From Myxococcales bacterium (lineage in GTDB: Bacteria; Myxococcota_A; Polyangia; Polyangiales; Polyangiaceae): a stretch of 61,746 nt of DNA. The translations under genes and the position numbers were made by a program. Shown here one piece after another: positions 44,040 to 54,129 of the stretch. The notes below the pieces were generated by a model, which ran no database searches, was not told the DNA's origin, and saw only the letters and a program-made list of their open reading frames with translations. Numbering within the stretch: position 1 is the first letter of the stretch; each line of letters begins with the position of its first letter. The stretch is taken from positions 1-61,746 of the forward strand of contig SHZB01000002.1 in NCBI GenBank assembly GCA_009692485.1. Reading direction: 5' to 3'.

Positions 44040-45125
44040 GTGTCACGCTTCCATTCGGTCGTCGCGCACCGGTCCGCCCGAGGCACCGTGACCTTGTGGT
44101 GGTCCCGACTCGTCGTGGCCGCGTCGCTCTTCGCGCTCGTAGGCTCGACTGCGCTCGTGGCGCGCGGAGAGGCGCCCACCGCTGGGCTCGTCACGACGGC
44201 GCGCGAAGAAATTCGTCCGCGCGGGCTGGTGGTGTTGGCCGCTCGATCGCAGGCACGCCCGGCGGCGGCGGCTCTCGCGCGTGCGGCATACCGCGAGCCA
44301 TCGCTGCGTCCGACGCTCGACGAGGCGACGGCGCGCGTGGCGCTTGGCGACCCGTCACCCTCCGGTGACGCGAAGCTCGAGCGGCTCGCTCGTGTCCGCG
44401 ACGCGGCGCTCGCAACCAGTGACCACGACGTCTCCGCGCGCCTCCTCGCCTCGCTCGGTCGCGAGCTCGCGGTCGCGCACGTCGTCGTGGTCGAGCACGC
44501 CGCCGCACCCGCCACCGCACGTGCCGCCGCACCCGCCACCGCACCCGCCACCGCACGTGCCGCCGCACCTGCCACCGCAAATGACTCCGCAAATGACTCC
44601 GCACGTGCCTCCGCTCAGCCCGCTGCGGATGTCGTCACGGTTCGCGTCGTCGCCGTGCATGAGTCGCGGTGGTTGCCGCTCTCGCTCGCTCCACGCGTCG
44701 TCGCCCCCATGAATTCGCGCGACGTCGGAGTTCTCGACTTCAGCGACGCGCTCGCGGTGTTGCGTGCCCTCGACGCCGCGCGTGGCGACAGCCTCCCTCA
44801 TGGCGACAGCGCGGCGCACATCGTCGACGGCACGACCGCTGCGCGCGCCGCGAGCCCGCCGTCCCGCGACACCGCGAGCCCGCCGTCCCGCGACACCGCG
44901 AGCCCGCCTTCGCGCATCGAAGCCGCGAGCCCGCCTTCGCGCATCGAAGCCGCGAGCCCGCCGTCGCGCAACGAGGACGCCGCCACATCTCGGCTCCTTC
45001 GCTCGCCTTGGTTCTGGGGAGGCATCGCCGCCGTCTTGGCCGTTGGCGTGACCGTGCTCGTGCTCTCGCAGACGGCGGACGGCTCGCCAGATCGTGTCAC
45101 TCTTCAGGGGCGAATTGCGCCATGA
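44040..45125 (+). CDS. Exported/membrane protein with repeat linkers
   Basis: 361 residues. An N-terminal membrane segment (RLVVAASLFALVGSTALVA) may be a signal anchor; a second helix sits at about 324-345 (FWGGIAAVLAVGVTVLVLS). Between them is a globular part split by Ala/Pro repeats (ATARAAAP) and by a five-fold ASPPSR(D/I/N) repeat just before the second helix. No family recognised. Its stop overlaps the next ATG (ATGA). It opens the operon leading to the PIG-N-like enzyme. Confidence 0.78.
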   Translation: MSRFHSVVAHRSARGTVTLWWSRLVVAASLFALVGSTALVARGEAPTAGLVTTAREEIRPRGLVVLAARSQARPAAAALARAAYREPSLRPTLDEATARVALGDPSPSGDAKLERLARVRDAALATSDHDVSARLLASLGRELAVAHVVVVEHAAAPATARAAAPATAPATARAAAPATANDSANDSARASAQPAADVVTVRVVAVHESRWLPLSLAPRVVAPMNSRDVGVLDFSDALAVLRALDAARGDSLPHGDSAAHIVDGTTAARAASPPSRDTASPPSRDTASPPSRIEAASPPSRIEAASPPSRNEDAATSRLLRSPWFWGGIAAVLAVGVTVLVLSQTADGSPDRVTLQGRIAP

Positions 45126-45844
45126 CCTCACTCGAGCAAACTCGCCAGCGCGTGGCTGCCCGACGCTGCCCGGTGCCTCGTACGGAGACACGTCATCGCC
45201 GAAGCGCCGCGTCTCTCCGCCTTCGCGGCATCGTCGCCGGAGCAGTCTCCGCGGTGATCGTGGGGCTCTTCGCAGCGCCGGCGGCTGCCAGCACTGTTAC
45301 GCCTGACGTCACACGTCGCGCCGACACCGTCGCGCTCGGGGCTGCACGTCCTCCGGGGTCAGCCGAATCGCGCGGTGACTTGGGCGCGGGACCTGCCGTC
45401 GAAGCGGCCATCGAGCGGGACTACGGCGGCGACATCGAGTGGCTTCGAGCCGGCCGCCGTTCGAGCGTGTCGGAGCGGGCAGCCCATGCGCGGCTCGCGA
45501 TCGCCATCGCCATCGTGGTGCTCGGCGGAATCGCAGTCCTCGGCTGGTGCGTTGCCAAGCGTCGTCGCGCGCAACGATCCCGCGGACTGCTTGAACCGCG
45601 GGCTCGTCGCTCGCTCGCGAGCAAGGCTTCGGCATATTCCGACCGCGATTCCGCTTTCGATCGCGCATCGCTCGGAGCAGGCCACGACGCTGCTGGCCAC
45701 GATGATGCTGGCCACCACGACGCTGCTGGCCGCGACGATCCCGGGCACGACGACGCTGGCCACGACGCTGCGCGGGGCCGGATGCGCCGTGACCCGAGCG
45801 TGCCCAAGGTCCTTCACGATGGTCGTAGGCACACGCTGCACTGA
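45122..45844 (+). CDS. Small exported membrane protein with His/Asp/Gly/Ala tail
   Basis: 240 residues. A signal-like segment (GIVAGAVSAVIVGLFAAPAAA, about 37-57), a short exported domain, one membrane helix (AIAIAIVVLGGIAVLGWCVA, about 125-144), then a cytoplasmic Arg-rich segment and a repeat tail of AGHDDAGHHDAAG type that might bind metal. Family not recognised. Translationally coupled to the gene before it and 7 bp from the PIG-N-like gene. Confidence 0.75.
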   Translation: MTSLEQTRQRVAARRCPVPRTETRHRRSAASLRLRGIVAGAVSAVIVGLFAAPAAASTVTPDVTRRADTVALGAARPPGSAESRGDLGAGPAVEAAIERDYGGDIEWLRAGRRSSVSERAAHARLAIAIAIVVLGGIAVLGWCVAKRRRAQRSRGLLEPRARRSLASKASAYSDRDSAFDRASLGAGHDAAGHDDAGHHDAAGRDDPGHDDAGHDAARGRMRRDPSVPKVLHDGRRHTLH

Positions 45845-45851
45845 CGCGAGC

Positions 45852-48587
45852 ATGCCCGCCACCGCCGGCACCCCGTACACGCGCGCGCTGCTGGTCCCGC
45901 TCGTGACCGCGTTGCTCGCGGCGTCGCTCGTGTTCGTGGTGCTTCGGCTGCTGCTTCCCGCGCCCCTGCCGCCCACGTTCGCGCCGGCGCCTCGGGCCGC
46001 GGTCACGGTGCGTCACGCGCGGCACCTCGTCTTCGTCGTGGTCGATGGTCTGCGCTACGACGTCGCCACGGACGAGCGTTTGATGCCGAGATTTGCGCGC
46101 AATATGCGTGATCGATCGAGCGGCGAGATATGGAGTGGCCCGGTCTCGATGACCTCGGCCGCGGTCCTCGCATACGGCACCGGACGCCGCGGCGACATCG
46201 AGCAGATCGTCCTCAACGAGACCGCCGCCGCCACGCACTTCGACCACCTGCCGGGGATCGTGAAGGACGCCGGGCTCGGGACCGCCGCCACCGGTGACGT
46301 CGCGTGGTTCTCGCTCTTTCCCGATGCATGGGACACCGCGCATCCCGACCCACCCGGTCTCGCCATCGACGTCGACTTCAACGCCGAGATCTTCGAAGCC
46401 TCGCGCCGCATCCTCGCGCTCGTGCCGCGGCCGGCGCTCACGATTCTGCATTTCGTGACGCCCGACCATCAGGCGCACGCGTATGGCGCGACGAGCGATC
46501 GCTACCGCGCGCACATCCACGCATTCGACGCGCTCCTCGATCAACTTCTCGCGGAGCTGTCCGCGGACACCACCGTGTTCGTCACCAGCGACCATGGTGC
46601 CAACGATCGCGGCACCCACGGCGCCGACACCCCGATCCAGCGCAGGAGTCCGATCTTCGCGTACGGCCCCGGCGTGCGTGCGGGCCAGCACCCGACTCAG
46701 CCGCTCGATCAGCTCGACATCCCGGACACGCTCGCCTTCTTGCTCGGCATTCGCGCTCCCGTGCACGGCGTCGGACACATCCTCGCGGAGTGGCTGGATG
46801 TCTCGCCCACCGCTCGCGCCGATGCGGCACGCGGCTCCCTCGAGCGGCTCGTCCGCCTCGCCGAAGAGACCGGGTTTTCCGGGGCGCGCGACACTCTCGT
46901 CGGCTCTGCCCTGGACCTTCCCGAGGCGCAGATCGCCGCGGCACGACGCTCCGCCTCCGCGCTCGCGACGCGCGTGATGGCCGCGACACCGGCCGAATCG
47001 CCCGGTAAATGGCTGGCCCTCGGTCTCGTCGCGCTCGCCGCTGTCGCCGTCGCGCTCGCCGCCCTCGAGCGCATCCCTCGCGTCGCGCTCGCATTTTCCG
47101 CGCAGGCCACGGTCGTGCTCGTCGCCGCGGCCGCCGTCGGCGTCCTCATCACCGCGCGCATCGAGACGCTGCCCGGCAAGCTCTCTCTCTACGTGCAAGG
47201 CGGGCTCACCGCTCTCGGCGTGGCGCTCATGCTCGCGGCGTTCGCGCGTGCTGGCACCCTCGATCGCTGGCTCGAGCCGAAATTTCCGGCGTACGCGCGT
47301 GCCGGCACCCTCGATCGCTGGCTCGAGCCGAAACTCGCTGCGATCGCGGTCATTCCGGTCGCCGCGTTGGTCGTGACCTACCCCGCGTACACGCAGCCGC
47401 TCGCGTATTGGTTCGTGGCCTTTTCCGCGGTGTATTTGCTCGCGCGCGGGTCTTCATCCGAGCACGCATCGACGGCACCCGGCGGCGGCACTCCCGGCGG
47501 CCGGAGCGGCTGGGCACGCGGAAGGCTGAGGCTCGTGCTCGCGCTGAGCTGCCGTTGCACGAGACCATCACCACGCTGCTCACGCGGAAGGCTGAGACTC
47601 GTGCTCGCCCTCGCGCTGCTCGGCGGCTTTTGGCGCCTCGGGTTCGCCACGGAACACCTCCTCGACGACGCCCTCTTCGCGACCGTCCCCCGCGCCGCCC
47701 TCGTTCTTGCCGTGACCATGCTTGCGCTGCTCGCCGACCGCCTCCTCGCGCGCCCCGAAGATCGTGCGCTCTCACGCCTCGTCCCATTGCTCACGCTCGC
47801 GCTGCTCGTCGCGGCAGCGTCGCTCACTCGCGGCAAGCTCCCGAGCCTCGTCGGCGTCCTCGGCTGGGCGGGCGCACCCGTGCTCGCGCTCTTCGTGTGG
47901 CGACGCCACCGGTCGCTCGCAGAGCTGCTCTTTCTCGTCGCCTTCGCCCTCGTCGCGCGCCCCTCCGAACTCGTGCTCTTCGTCGCGACGACCTTCATCG
48001 GCGAAGCCATCGCCGCGGCATGTGGCGAGGCCCTCCGCCAACACTCCCGCAGCACACCCATCGACCGCCCGAACGCGGACACGGTGCCGGCACAAGGCGA
48101 CCGCCCGAGTCCGCTCGTCGTCAGCGCATCCACCGACCGCCCGCGCGCGCTCGTCGTCATCGCGCTCGTGTTGCTCACGTTTTCGCTCGTGTTTCTTCAA
48201 CGCGTCGGCGTGCAAGGCGGGCTCGACTTCACGCAGCTGGACTTCGGCGCGGGGACCTTCGCGAGCAGCAGCACGAGCTACCTCCAGATCGGCGGCGCCA
48301 TCGTCACCAAGCATCTGCTCGCGACCTTCGCCATCCTCGTCGCGGTGCTCGGGCCGCTCGAACGCGGTCATCGCGCGTCGGTGGCGCGTGCGTTCTTCGC
48401 GACCGAGCTCGCACGCATGCTCGTCCTCACGGCGATGCTCTTCGCCTGCCGCACCTCCTTCTGGACGGCGATGCGCGTCATGAGCGATTTGCCCCACGCG
48501 ATGCTCGCCGCCCTAGCCGCGTCGCTCGCCTGCGCCTTCATGCTGGTCCTCACGTCGCCGGCGGGACAGCCGCATGGCTCATCGTGA
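45852..48587 (+). CDS. PIG-N/PIG-O-like membrane phosphotransferase (alkaline-phosphatase fold)
   Basis: 911 residues. One N-terminal helix anchors an extracytoplasmic alkaline-phosphatase-superfamily domain (about 57-340): metal motif VVVDGLRYD, nucleophile region PVSMTSAAVLAYGTG, TPDHQAHAYG, and SDHGANDRGTHGAD. About 14 helices follow. This order is that of the eukaryotic GPI ethanolamine-phosphate transferases. Bacterial relatives may move head-group phosphates between lipids, or act as phosphodiesterases. A 17-residue block with GTLDRWLEPK is duplicated in frame (51-bp unit, 47244-47340), and a 22-residue block around GRLRLVLAL is duplicated at 47515-47610. ATG chosen ahead of the first helix. 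Confidence 0.85.
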   Translation: MPATAGTPYTRALLVPLVTALLAASLVFVVLRLLLPAPLPPTFAPAPRAAVTVRHARHLVFVVVDGLRYDVATDERLMPRFARNMRDRSSGEIWSGPVSMTSAAVLAYGTGRRGDIEQIVLNETAAATHFDHLPGIVKDAGLGTAATGDVAWFSLFPDAWDTAHPDPPGLAIDVDFNAEIFEASRRILALVPRPALTILHFVTPDHQAHAYGATSDRYRAHIHAFDALLDQLLAELSADTTVFVTSDHGANDRGTHGADTPIQRRSPIFAYGPGVRAGQHPTQPLDQLDIPDTLAFLLGIRAPVHGVGHILAEWLDVSPTARADAARGSLERLVRLAEETGFSGARDTLVGSALDLPEAQIAAARRSASALATRVMAATPAESPGKWLALGLVALAAVAVALAALERIPRVALAFSAQATVVLVAAAAVGVLITARIETLPGKLSLYVQGGLTALGVALMLAAFARAGTLDRWLEPKFPAYARAGTLDRWLEPKLAAIAVIPVAALVVTYPAYTQPLAYWFVAFSAVYLLARGSSSEHASTAPGGGTPGGRSGWARGRLRLVLALSCRCTRPSPRCSRGRLRLVLALALLGGFWRLGFATEHLLDDALFATVPRAALVLAVTMLALLADRLLARPEDRALSRLVPLLTLALLVAAASLTRGKLPSLVGVLGWAGAPVLALFVWRRHRSLAELLFLVAFALVARPSELVLFVATTFIGEAIAAACGEALRQHSRSTPIDRPNADTVPAQGDRPSPLVVSASTDRPRALVVIALVLLTFSLVFLQRVGVQGGLDFTQLDFGAGTFASSSTSYLQIGGAIVTKHLLATFAILVAVLGPLERGHRASVARAFFATELARMLVLTAMLFACRTSFWTAMRVMSDLPHAMLAALAASLACAFMLVLTSPAGQPHGSS

Positions 48588-48615
48588 AGCTCGCGCGCTG
48601 CCCCGAGCACTTCGC

Positions 48616-49311
48616 TCAGCGCGCGTTCGTGATCGCCTTGCCGACGCGACGCCCGCGCAGCGTCGAGCGACTCTTGGCCGTCTCGTCGAGCTCTTTGGCG
48701 TCGATGAGCAGGTGCGCGAAGGCGCTGTCGCCGACTGCCGTGAAGGTCTCGCCGCGGAAGACCACCGACCCGTCCGCCGCGACCTCGAGCCCGTAGCTGC
48801 CCGACCCTCGCGCCGGCATCGCGATGAGCGTGGGGCCGCCGCGCGACTCACCGAGCGGGGCATCATCGAAGGAAGCTTCCGCGAAGGGAGCTTCGGCGAA
48901 GGGCCGTGCCGCACGCCGCTGGGTTTCGTCGCGGCGAGCGTCGCTGCTGTGGCTCGCGGGCAGCACGAACGCGAGCGTCGAACCCTCATTGCAGCTCGCG
49001 ACCACTCGCAGCGAAGTCGCGGACTCTACGACGCACGGCGTGCCGCGCTCGATCAAGATTTCATCGACGTTGCGCCCGCCGACCACGACGAGCTGCCCAT
49101 CGTCGATCGTGCGCCGTCGCGTCACGACCTCCCGCCGCAGCGTGATGTCATGCGAGACGTAGATCTGGAGGTTTCGGAGCTCGTCGTCTGCCAGCGCGTA
49201 CTCTTCGCGCAGCTCGCCCGTGAGCGGTACCTGCCGCGCCGCGCACCCGCTCCCCAGCGCCAAAAGAACGAAGAAAACCGCCGTAATTTGCGCGCTTTTG
49301 TTGATGTTCAC
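48616..49311 (-). CDS. Lipoprotein of unknown function
   Basis: 231 residues from a GTG. Lipobox ALGSGC at about 22. The first 100 mature residues are beta-rich (LRNLQIYVSHDITLRREV, DGQLVVVGGRNVDEILIERG); a short EAPFAEASF repeat and an Arg/Asp linker precede a C-terminal beta domain (SYGLEVAADGSVVFRGETF). An in-frame GTG at 49347 would add 12 residues; neither has a Shine-Dalgarno, and the shorter one gives the better signal peptide. It is convergent with the PIG-N-like gene and divergent from the CDP-alcohol enzyme, so it may serve the same pathway. Confidence 0.78.
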   Translation of the reverse strand: MNINKSAQITAVFFVLLALGSGCAARQVPLTGELREEYALADDELRNLQIYVSHDITLRREVVTRRRTIDDGQLVVVGGRNVDEILIERGTPCVVESATSLRVVASCNEGSTLAFVLPASHSSDARRDETQRRAARPFAEAPFAEASFDDAPLGESRGGPTLIAMPARGSGSYGLEVAADGSVVFRGETFTAVGDSAFAHLLIDAKELDETAKSRSTLRGRRVGKAITNAR

Positions 49312-49365
49312 CCGGGCTGAACGGAACGCCACCGGGCGATCTTTCACCGTCGCGGCCAGCAGGGC

Positions 49366-49371
49366 TAAGGT
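49366..49371 (+). promoter_or_regulatory. Candidate -10 box for the CDP-alcohol phosphotransferase gene
   Basis: TAAGGT, 8 nt before the ATG at 49380; TTTCAC 18 bp further upstream is a weak -35. Confidence 0.45.
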
Positions 49372-49379
49372 GCCACTCG

Positions 49380-50699
49380 ATGCGCGCGGTCATCGTCACG
49401 CTCCCCTCGCCGATGGGCCCGCGGCTCGCCCCGGATGCGCGCATCGCCGGGCTCGCGGTCTTGCTCCGCTGTGTGCTCGCGCTCCAGCAAAAGGGAGTCC
49501 GCCACGTCACCGTCGCTCATCGCCCCGAGGACGCCGACGCCGTTCATCGGGCACTCCGCGACGAGCGCGTCCGCGTCGCCGTCGAGCTCGCGTCGGTCCC
49601 CACCGGCGAGCCCGTCGCGGTGCGTCTCCTTGGCCTGACCGAGCCGTGTCTCTTCGTGCGCCACGACGGCCTCGCGGCTCCAGAACTCTACGCGCGCGTG
49701 CTCGCCACCGCCGCCGCTGTGCCCAACGACGCCTCCGTCGCCGCTGTGCCCAACGACCCTGCCGCTCCTGCCGCCGTCGCCGCCTTCGCGCATGTCGTCG
49801 TCGATGCGGAGCGCCCCGTCGGCATCGCAGTCCTCACCGCCGCGGCGTTCGCGCAGCTCGGACCCAACGGCGAGCTCGACCTCCTCGTGCAACGCGCGGA
49901 CGTCGCCCGCATCGCGCTCGCGCCCTCGTGGCTATGCGACGCACGCTCCACGTCCGGTCGCGACGAGGCCGTGCGCCGGCTGTTTTTTGCCTGCCGAAAA
50001 CCGGTGGACGGCGTCGTCTCGCGTCACCTCAATCGTTACATCTCCTTGTTCATCTCGCGCCTGCTCGTCGACACGCGCGTAACGCCCAACCTGATGACGC
50101 TCTTCACCTTCGCGCTCGCGCTTGCGGCGGCGTGGTTCGCGACGCGCGGCCTCTACGCACACACGCTCGTTGCCGCGCTCTTGATGCAGTTGAACTCGAT
50201 CCTCGACGGCTGCGACGGCGAGCTCGCGCGCGTGCGCTACCAGGGCACGAAGCTCGGCCAGTGGCTCGACACCGTCGGCGACGATGCCTCGAACATTCTA
50301 TTTTGGGCGGCGCTCGGCTTCGGCGCGCGGACCTTACCCGACGGCGCCACGCTCGCGGTCGCGGGCTACACGGCTTCGCTCGCCAACGCCCTCGCGGCGG
50401 GGCTCAACTACGTGCTGCTCGCACGCCTCAAAACGGGCGATTTCTATGCGCTCACGGGCAGTGAGCCTCGACGCCGCGCCGGAGTGGTCTCGTCGGTCGC
50501 AGCGGTCTTCGAGGTCGTGCTCAAGCAAGACTTCTTCAAGCTCTTGCTCGTCGTCGTCGCGCTCGCCGGCGTGCTCGAGCGGGCACTTCCGGTGATGGCG
50601 GTCGGCGCGCTCATCACCTTCGCGAACAGTCTCGTGCGCTTCGTGCGCGTCTTGTTCGGAAAGTCCAGCCTGCGCGATCGGCCGGCTACTGCCACATGA
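49380..50699 (+). CDS. CDP-alcohol phosphotransferase with degenerate nucleotidyltransferase-like N-domain
   Basis: 439 residues. Residues 1-200 look like a Rossmann-type nucleotidyltransferase (MRAVIVTLPSP, LRCVLALQQKGVRHV) but lack the Gly-rich NTP loop; a VPNDASVAAVPND repeat interrupts it. From about 215 follows a polytopic CDP-alcohol phosphotransferase with the complete signature DGELAR, then G and two Asp (GQWLDTVGDD). This two-part plan is that of IPCT/DIPP synthases, which join CDP-inositol to inositol phosphate or a lipid. Substrate unknown. It overlaps the convergent kinase gene by 14 bp. Confidence 0.9.
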   Translation: MRAVIVTLPSPMGPRLAPDARIAGLAVLLRCVLALQQKGVRHVTVAHRPEDADAVHRALRDERVRVAVELASVPTGEPVAVRLLGLTEPCLFVRHDGLAAPELYARVLATAAAVPNDASVAAVPNDPAAPAAVAAFAHVVVDAERPVGIAVLTAAAFAQLGPNGELDLLVQRADVARIALAPSWLCDARSTSGRDEAVRRLFFACRKPVDGVVSRHLNRYISLFISRLLVDTRVTPNLMTLFTFALALAAAWFATRGLYAHTLVAALLMQLNSILDGCDGELARVRYQGTKLGQWLDTVGDDASNILFWAALGFGARTLPDGATLAVAGYTASLANALAAGLNYVLLARLKTGDFYALTGSEPRRRAGVVSSVAAVFEVVLKQDFFKLLLVVVALAGVLERALPVMAVGALITFANSLVRFVRVLFGKSSLRDRPATAT

Positions 50700-51720
50700 A
50701 ATACGCGATCGCGAGCCCGAGCAGTCCGCCGGCACCGAGCCCCGCCGCCGCACCGACCGCGACGTAACGCGCGATCTGCGCCTTCGTGGTGAAGCTGAAG
50801 CGCTCGCTCTCCGCGCTCGAGTCGTCGCGCCTGCGCCCGCCGCTCTTTGCGAATCGCTCGGCCCGCAGCGTGCGCGTCGCGGACTCGAGCAGCGTCCGAA
50901 GCTGTCCGGCAGTGGGCCGCTCGTCACGGTTGCGTCGCAGGCACGCGTTCACGATCGCGGTGATCGACGGGCTCAGCTCCGGCCGCTGCTTCTCTATCGG
51001 CGGGATGTCCTGCGTGAGGATGCGGATCATCAGCGCGTTGTAGTTGGGCGCCTCGTGCGGCAGCGTGGCCGTGAGCGCCTCGAACATCACGACTCCTAGC
51101 GACCACACGTCCGCGCGACCGTCGAGATCATCCCTCCCTGCGGCCTGCTCCGGGCTCATGTACGCGGGCGATCCGAGCACGGTGCCCGCCTTCGTCAGCG
51201 CAAAATTCGTGGTGTTCGACGAGAGGATCTTGCTGATTCCAAAATCCAAGATCTTGCCGATGAGTCCGCTCGGCTGCATGCGGTGCATGAAGATGTTCGC
51301 GGGCTTGAGATCGCGGTGCACGATCCCCTGCTGGTGAGCGAGATCGAGCGCGCCGGCGACTCCGCAGCACAGATCGCACAAGGTCTCGGGCTCGAGCGGT
51401 CCCTCGCGCGAGAGGCAGCTCGCGAGCGGCTCGCCATCCAGCAGCTCGAGCACGAGGAAGGGAGAGCCGTCCTCCGCCTGGCCGAGGTCGTAGATCCCGA
51501 CGATGCTTTGGTGTTTGACCCTTCCGATCGCCTTCGCTTCGTTGAAAAAGCGGGTCAACAGCACCTTGTCGTGCGTGACCTCGGGGTCGAGCACCTTCAG
51601 CGCAACCTCGCGCTCGATGAGCTCGTTCTTCGCCGCCCAGACAGAGCCGCTCGTGCCGACACCGATGAGGCGCAGCAGCCGATAGCGCGAGTGGATCAGG
51701 TCGCCTTCGTGCAGCGTCAC
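50686..51720 (-). CDS. Ser/Thr protein kinase with C-terminal membrane anchor
   Basis: 344 residues. Kinase domain about 8-275: GVGTSGSVWAAK, VALKVL, HRDLKPANIF, DFGISK, GSPAYMSPEQ. A Lys/Arg/Ser tail leads to one C-terminal helix (YVAVGAAAGLGAGGLLGLAI). Closely related to the kinase at 4413, but with no extracytoplasmic tail. The GTG was chosen because the fold begins at HEGDLIHSRY and TACCGT lies 9 nt before it; upstream in-frame codons run into the palindrome. The gene end overlaps the CDP-alcohol gene by 14 bp. Confidence 0.95.
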   Translation of the reverse strand: MTLHEGDLIHSRYRLLRLIGVGTSGSVWAAKNELIEREVALKVLDPEVTHDKVLLTRFFNEAKAIGRVKHQSIVGIYDLGQAEDGSPFLVLELLDGEPLASCLSREGPLEPETLCDLCCGVAGALDLAHQQGIVHRDLKPANIFMHRMQPSGLIGKILDFGISKILSSNTTNFALTKAGTVLGSPAYMSPEQAAGRDDLDGRADVWSLGVVMFEALTATLPHEAPNYNALMIRILTQDIPPIEKQRPELSPSITAIVNACLRRNRDERPTAGQLRTLLESATRTLRAERFAKSGGRRRDDSSAESERFSFTTKAQIARYVAVGAAAGLGAGGLLGLAIAYFMWQ

Positions 51721-51729
51721 GCGAGGCCA

Positions 51730-51735
51730 ACGGTA
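51730..51735 (-). promoter_or_regulatory. Candidate -10 box for the kinase at 50686
   Basis: TACCGT on the minus strand, 9 nt before the GTG. The preceding CAC and the palindrome arm GAATCGAGG adjoin it directly. Confidence 0.45.
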
Positions 51736-51738
51736 GTG

Positions 51739-51760
51739 CCTCGATTCCCGCGAATCGAGG
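51739..51760. promoter_or_regulatory. Perfect palindrome CCTCGATTC-N4-GAATCGAGG, copy 3
   Basis: Arms identical to 17033-17054 and 39299-39320, spacer CCGC. On the minus strand it is followed by CACTA, whose TA begins the kinase -10 box. The other flank reads TTGGA, against TTGGT at nuoJ. It would cover the promoter spacer and could block or recruit RNA polymerase. Confidence 0.6.
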
Positions 51761-51822
51761 TCCAATTACCGCCGTGTTGCAGGCGCTCGCGCGGGACGGC
51801 GTCGAATGTCAAACGTGGAATG

Positions 51823-53232
51823 TCAAATGTCGAAGTACAGGAAGAACTCGTAGGGCACGGGTCGCGAGCGAATCGCGTCCAGCTCGTGCTCACGTTTGTA
51901 GTCGAGCCAGGTCTCGAGAATATCGCGCGAGAAGACATCGCCCTTGAGCAAGAACTCGTGGTCACGCTCGAGCGCATCGAGCGCCTCCTCGAGCGAGTTG
52001 GGCACGTTCGGCACGCGGCGAAGCTCTTCGGGTGACAGCGCGTAAATGTCCTTGTCGAGGGGGTCCCCCGGATCGATGCGGTTCTGGACGCCGTCGAGGC
52101 CCGCCATCATCAACGCGGAGAAGGCCAGGTACGGATTGCACGACGAGTCGGGGAAGCGCACCTCGATGCGGCGGGCGCCGGCCGAGGCACCCGAGACCGG
52201 AATGCGGATCGACGCCGACCGATTGCGGCTCGAGTACGCGAGATTGACGGGCGCCTCGTAGCCCTTGACGAGCCGGCGGTAGCTGTTCGTCGTGGGGTTG
52301 GTGAGCCCGGCGATCGCCTTGGCGTGCTTGAGAATGCCGCCGATGTACCAGAGACCGATGTCGGACATGCCCGCGTAGCCGTCGCCGGCGAAGAGGTTCT
52401 TGCCGTCCTTCCACAGCGATTGGTGGCAATGCATGCCATTGCCGTTGTCGCCGAAGAGCGGCTTCGGCATGAACGTCGCCGTCTTGTTGTGGCGCCGTGC
52501 CACGTTTTTGACGACGTATTTGAACCACAAGAGCTTGTCGGCCATCTTCGTGAGCGAGTCGTAACGAATGCCAATCTCGCCCTGGCCCGCGGTGCCAACC
52601 TCGTGGTGTCCGACCTCGACCTCGACGCCGGTGTCGATCAAGGTCTGCATGATGTCCGCGCGAATGTCCGCGGTTTGATCCGTCGGCGGCACCGGAAAAT
52701 AGCCGCCCTTGCGCCGCACTTTGTAGCCAAGGTTGGGGCCCGCGGCGCCGCTGTTCCATTCGGCCTCGGACGAATCCACCTCGTAGAAGCAGCCGTTCTC
52801 GCGGTTGTCGTAGCGCACCGAATCGAAGAGAAAAAACTCGCTCTCGGGGCCGACGTACGCGGTGTCGGCGAGGCCGGTCGATTTCAGGTACGCCTCGGCC
52901 TTCTTCGCGACGTGCCGCGGATCTCGCCCGTAGGGTTGACCCGTGATCGGATCTTTGACGCTGCACACGATGCTCAGCGTTTTGTGCGTCGGGAACGGAT
53001 CGATGCGCGCCGTCGTGGGGTCCGGGATGATCTGCATGTCCGAGGCGTTGATGGGCTGCCAGCCGCGGATCGACGAGCCGTCGAAGCCGATCCCCTCCTC
53101 GAAAAACTCTTCGTTGAGGCGGCTCGCGGGCACGGTGGTGTGCTGCCACATCCCCGGCAGATCGACGAACTTGAGATCGACGAATTTGCAGTCGTGGCTC
53201 TTCGACAGCTGAATGACTTCGTTCGGCTTCAT
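51823..53232 (-). CDS. glnA: Glutamine synthetase, type I
   Basis: 469 residues (E. coli 468). ATP, glutamate and ammonia to glutamine. Family motifs: [10 protein letters not shown], the Mg/Glu-binding [22 protein letters not shown], and the adenylylation tyrosine in [11 protein letters not shown], so control by adenylylation is likely. It forms a dodecamer. It lies downstream of a PII gene on the same strand (104-bp gap with GTCGTCGTG repeats), a normal nitrogen-control pairing. Confidence 0.98.
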   Translation of the reverse strand: MKPNEVIQLSKSHDCKFVDLKFVDLPGMWQHTTVPASRLNEEFFEEGIGFDGSSIRGWQPINASDMQIIPDPTTARIDPFPTHKTLSIVCSVKDPITGQPYGRDPRHVAKKAEAYLKSTGLADTAYVGPESEFFLFDSVRYDNRENGCFYEVDSSEAEWNSGAAGPNLGYKVRRKGGYFPVPPTDQTADIRADIMQTLIDTGVEVEVGHHEVGTAGQGEIGIRYDSLTKMADKLLWFKYVVKNVARRHNKTATFMPKPLFGDNGNGMHCHQSLWKDGKNLFAGDGYAGMSDIGLWYIGGILKHAKAIAGLTNPTTNSYRRLVKGYEAPVNLAYSSRNRSASIRIPVSGASAGARRIEVRFPDSSCNPYLAFSALMMAGLDGVQNRIDPGDPLDKDIYALSPEELRRVPNVPNSLEEALDALERDHEFLLKGDVFSRDILETWLDYKREHELDAIRSRPVPYEFFLYFDI

Positions 53233-53281
53233 GACAGAATTTCTCCCAGAATTGGCTTCGGTTCTTCGTAGCGTCAGGTGA

Positions 53282-54129
<848 letters not shown>

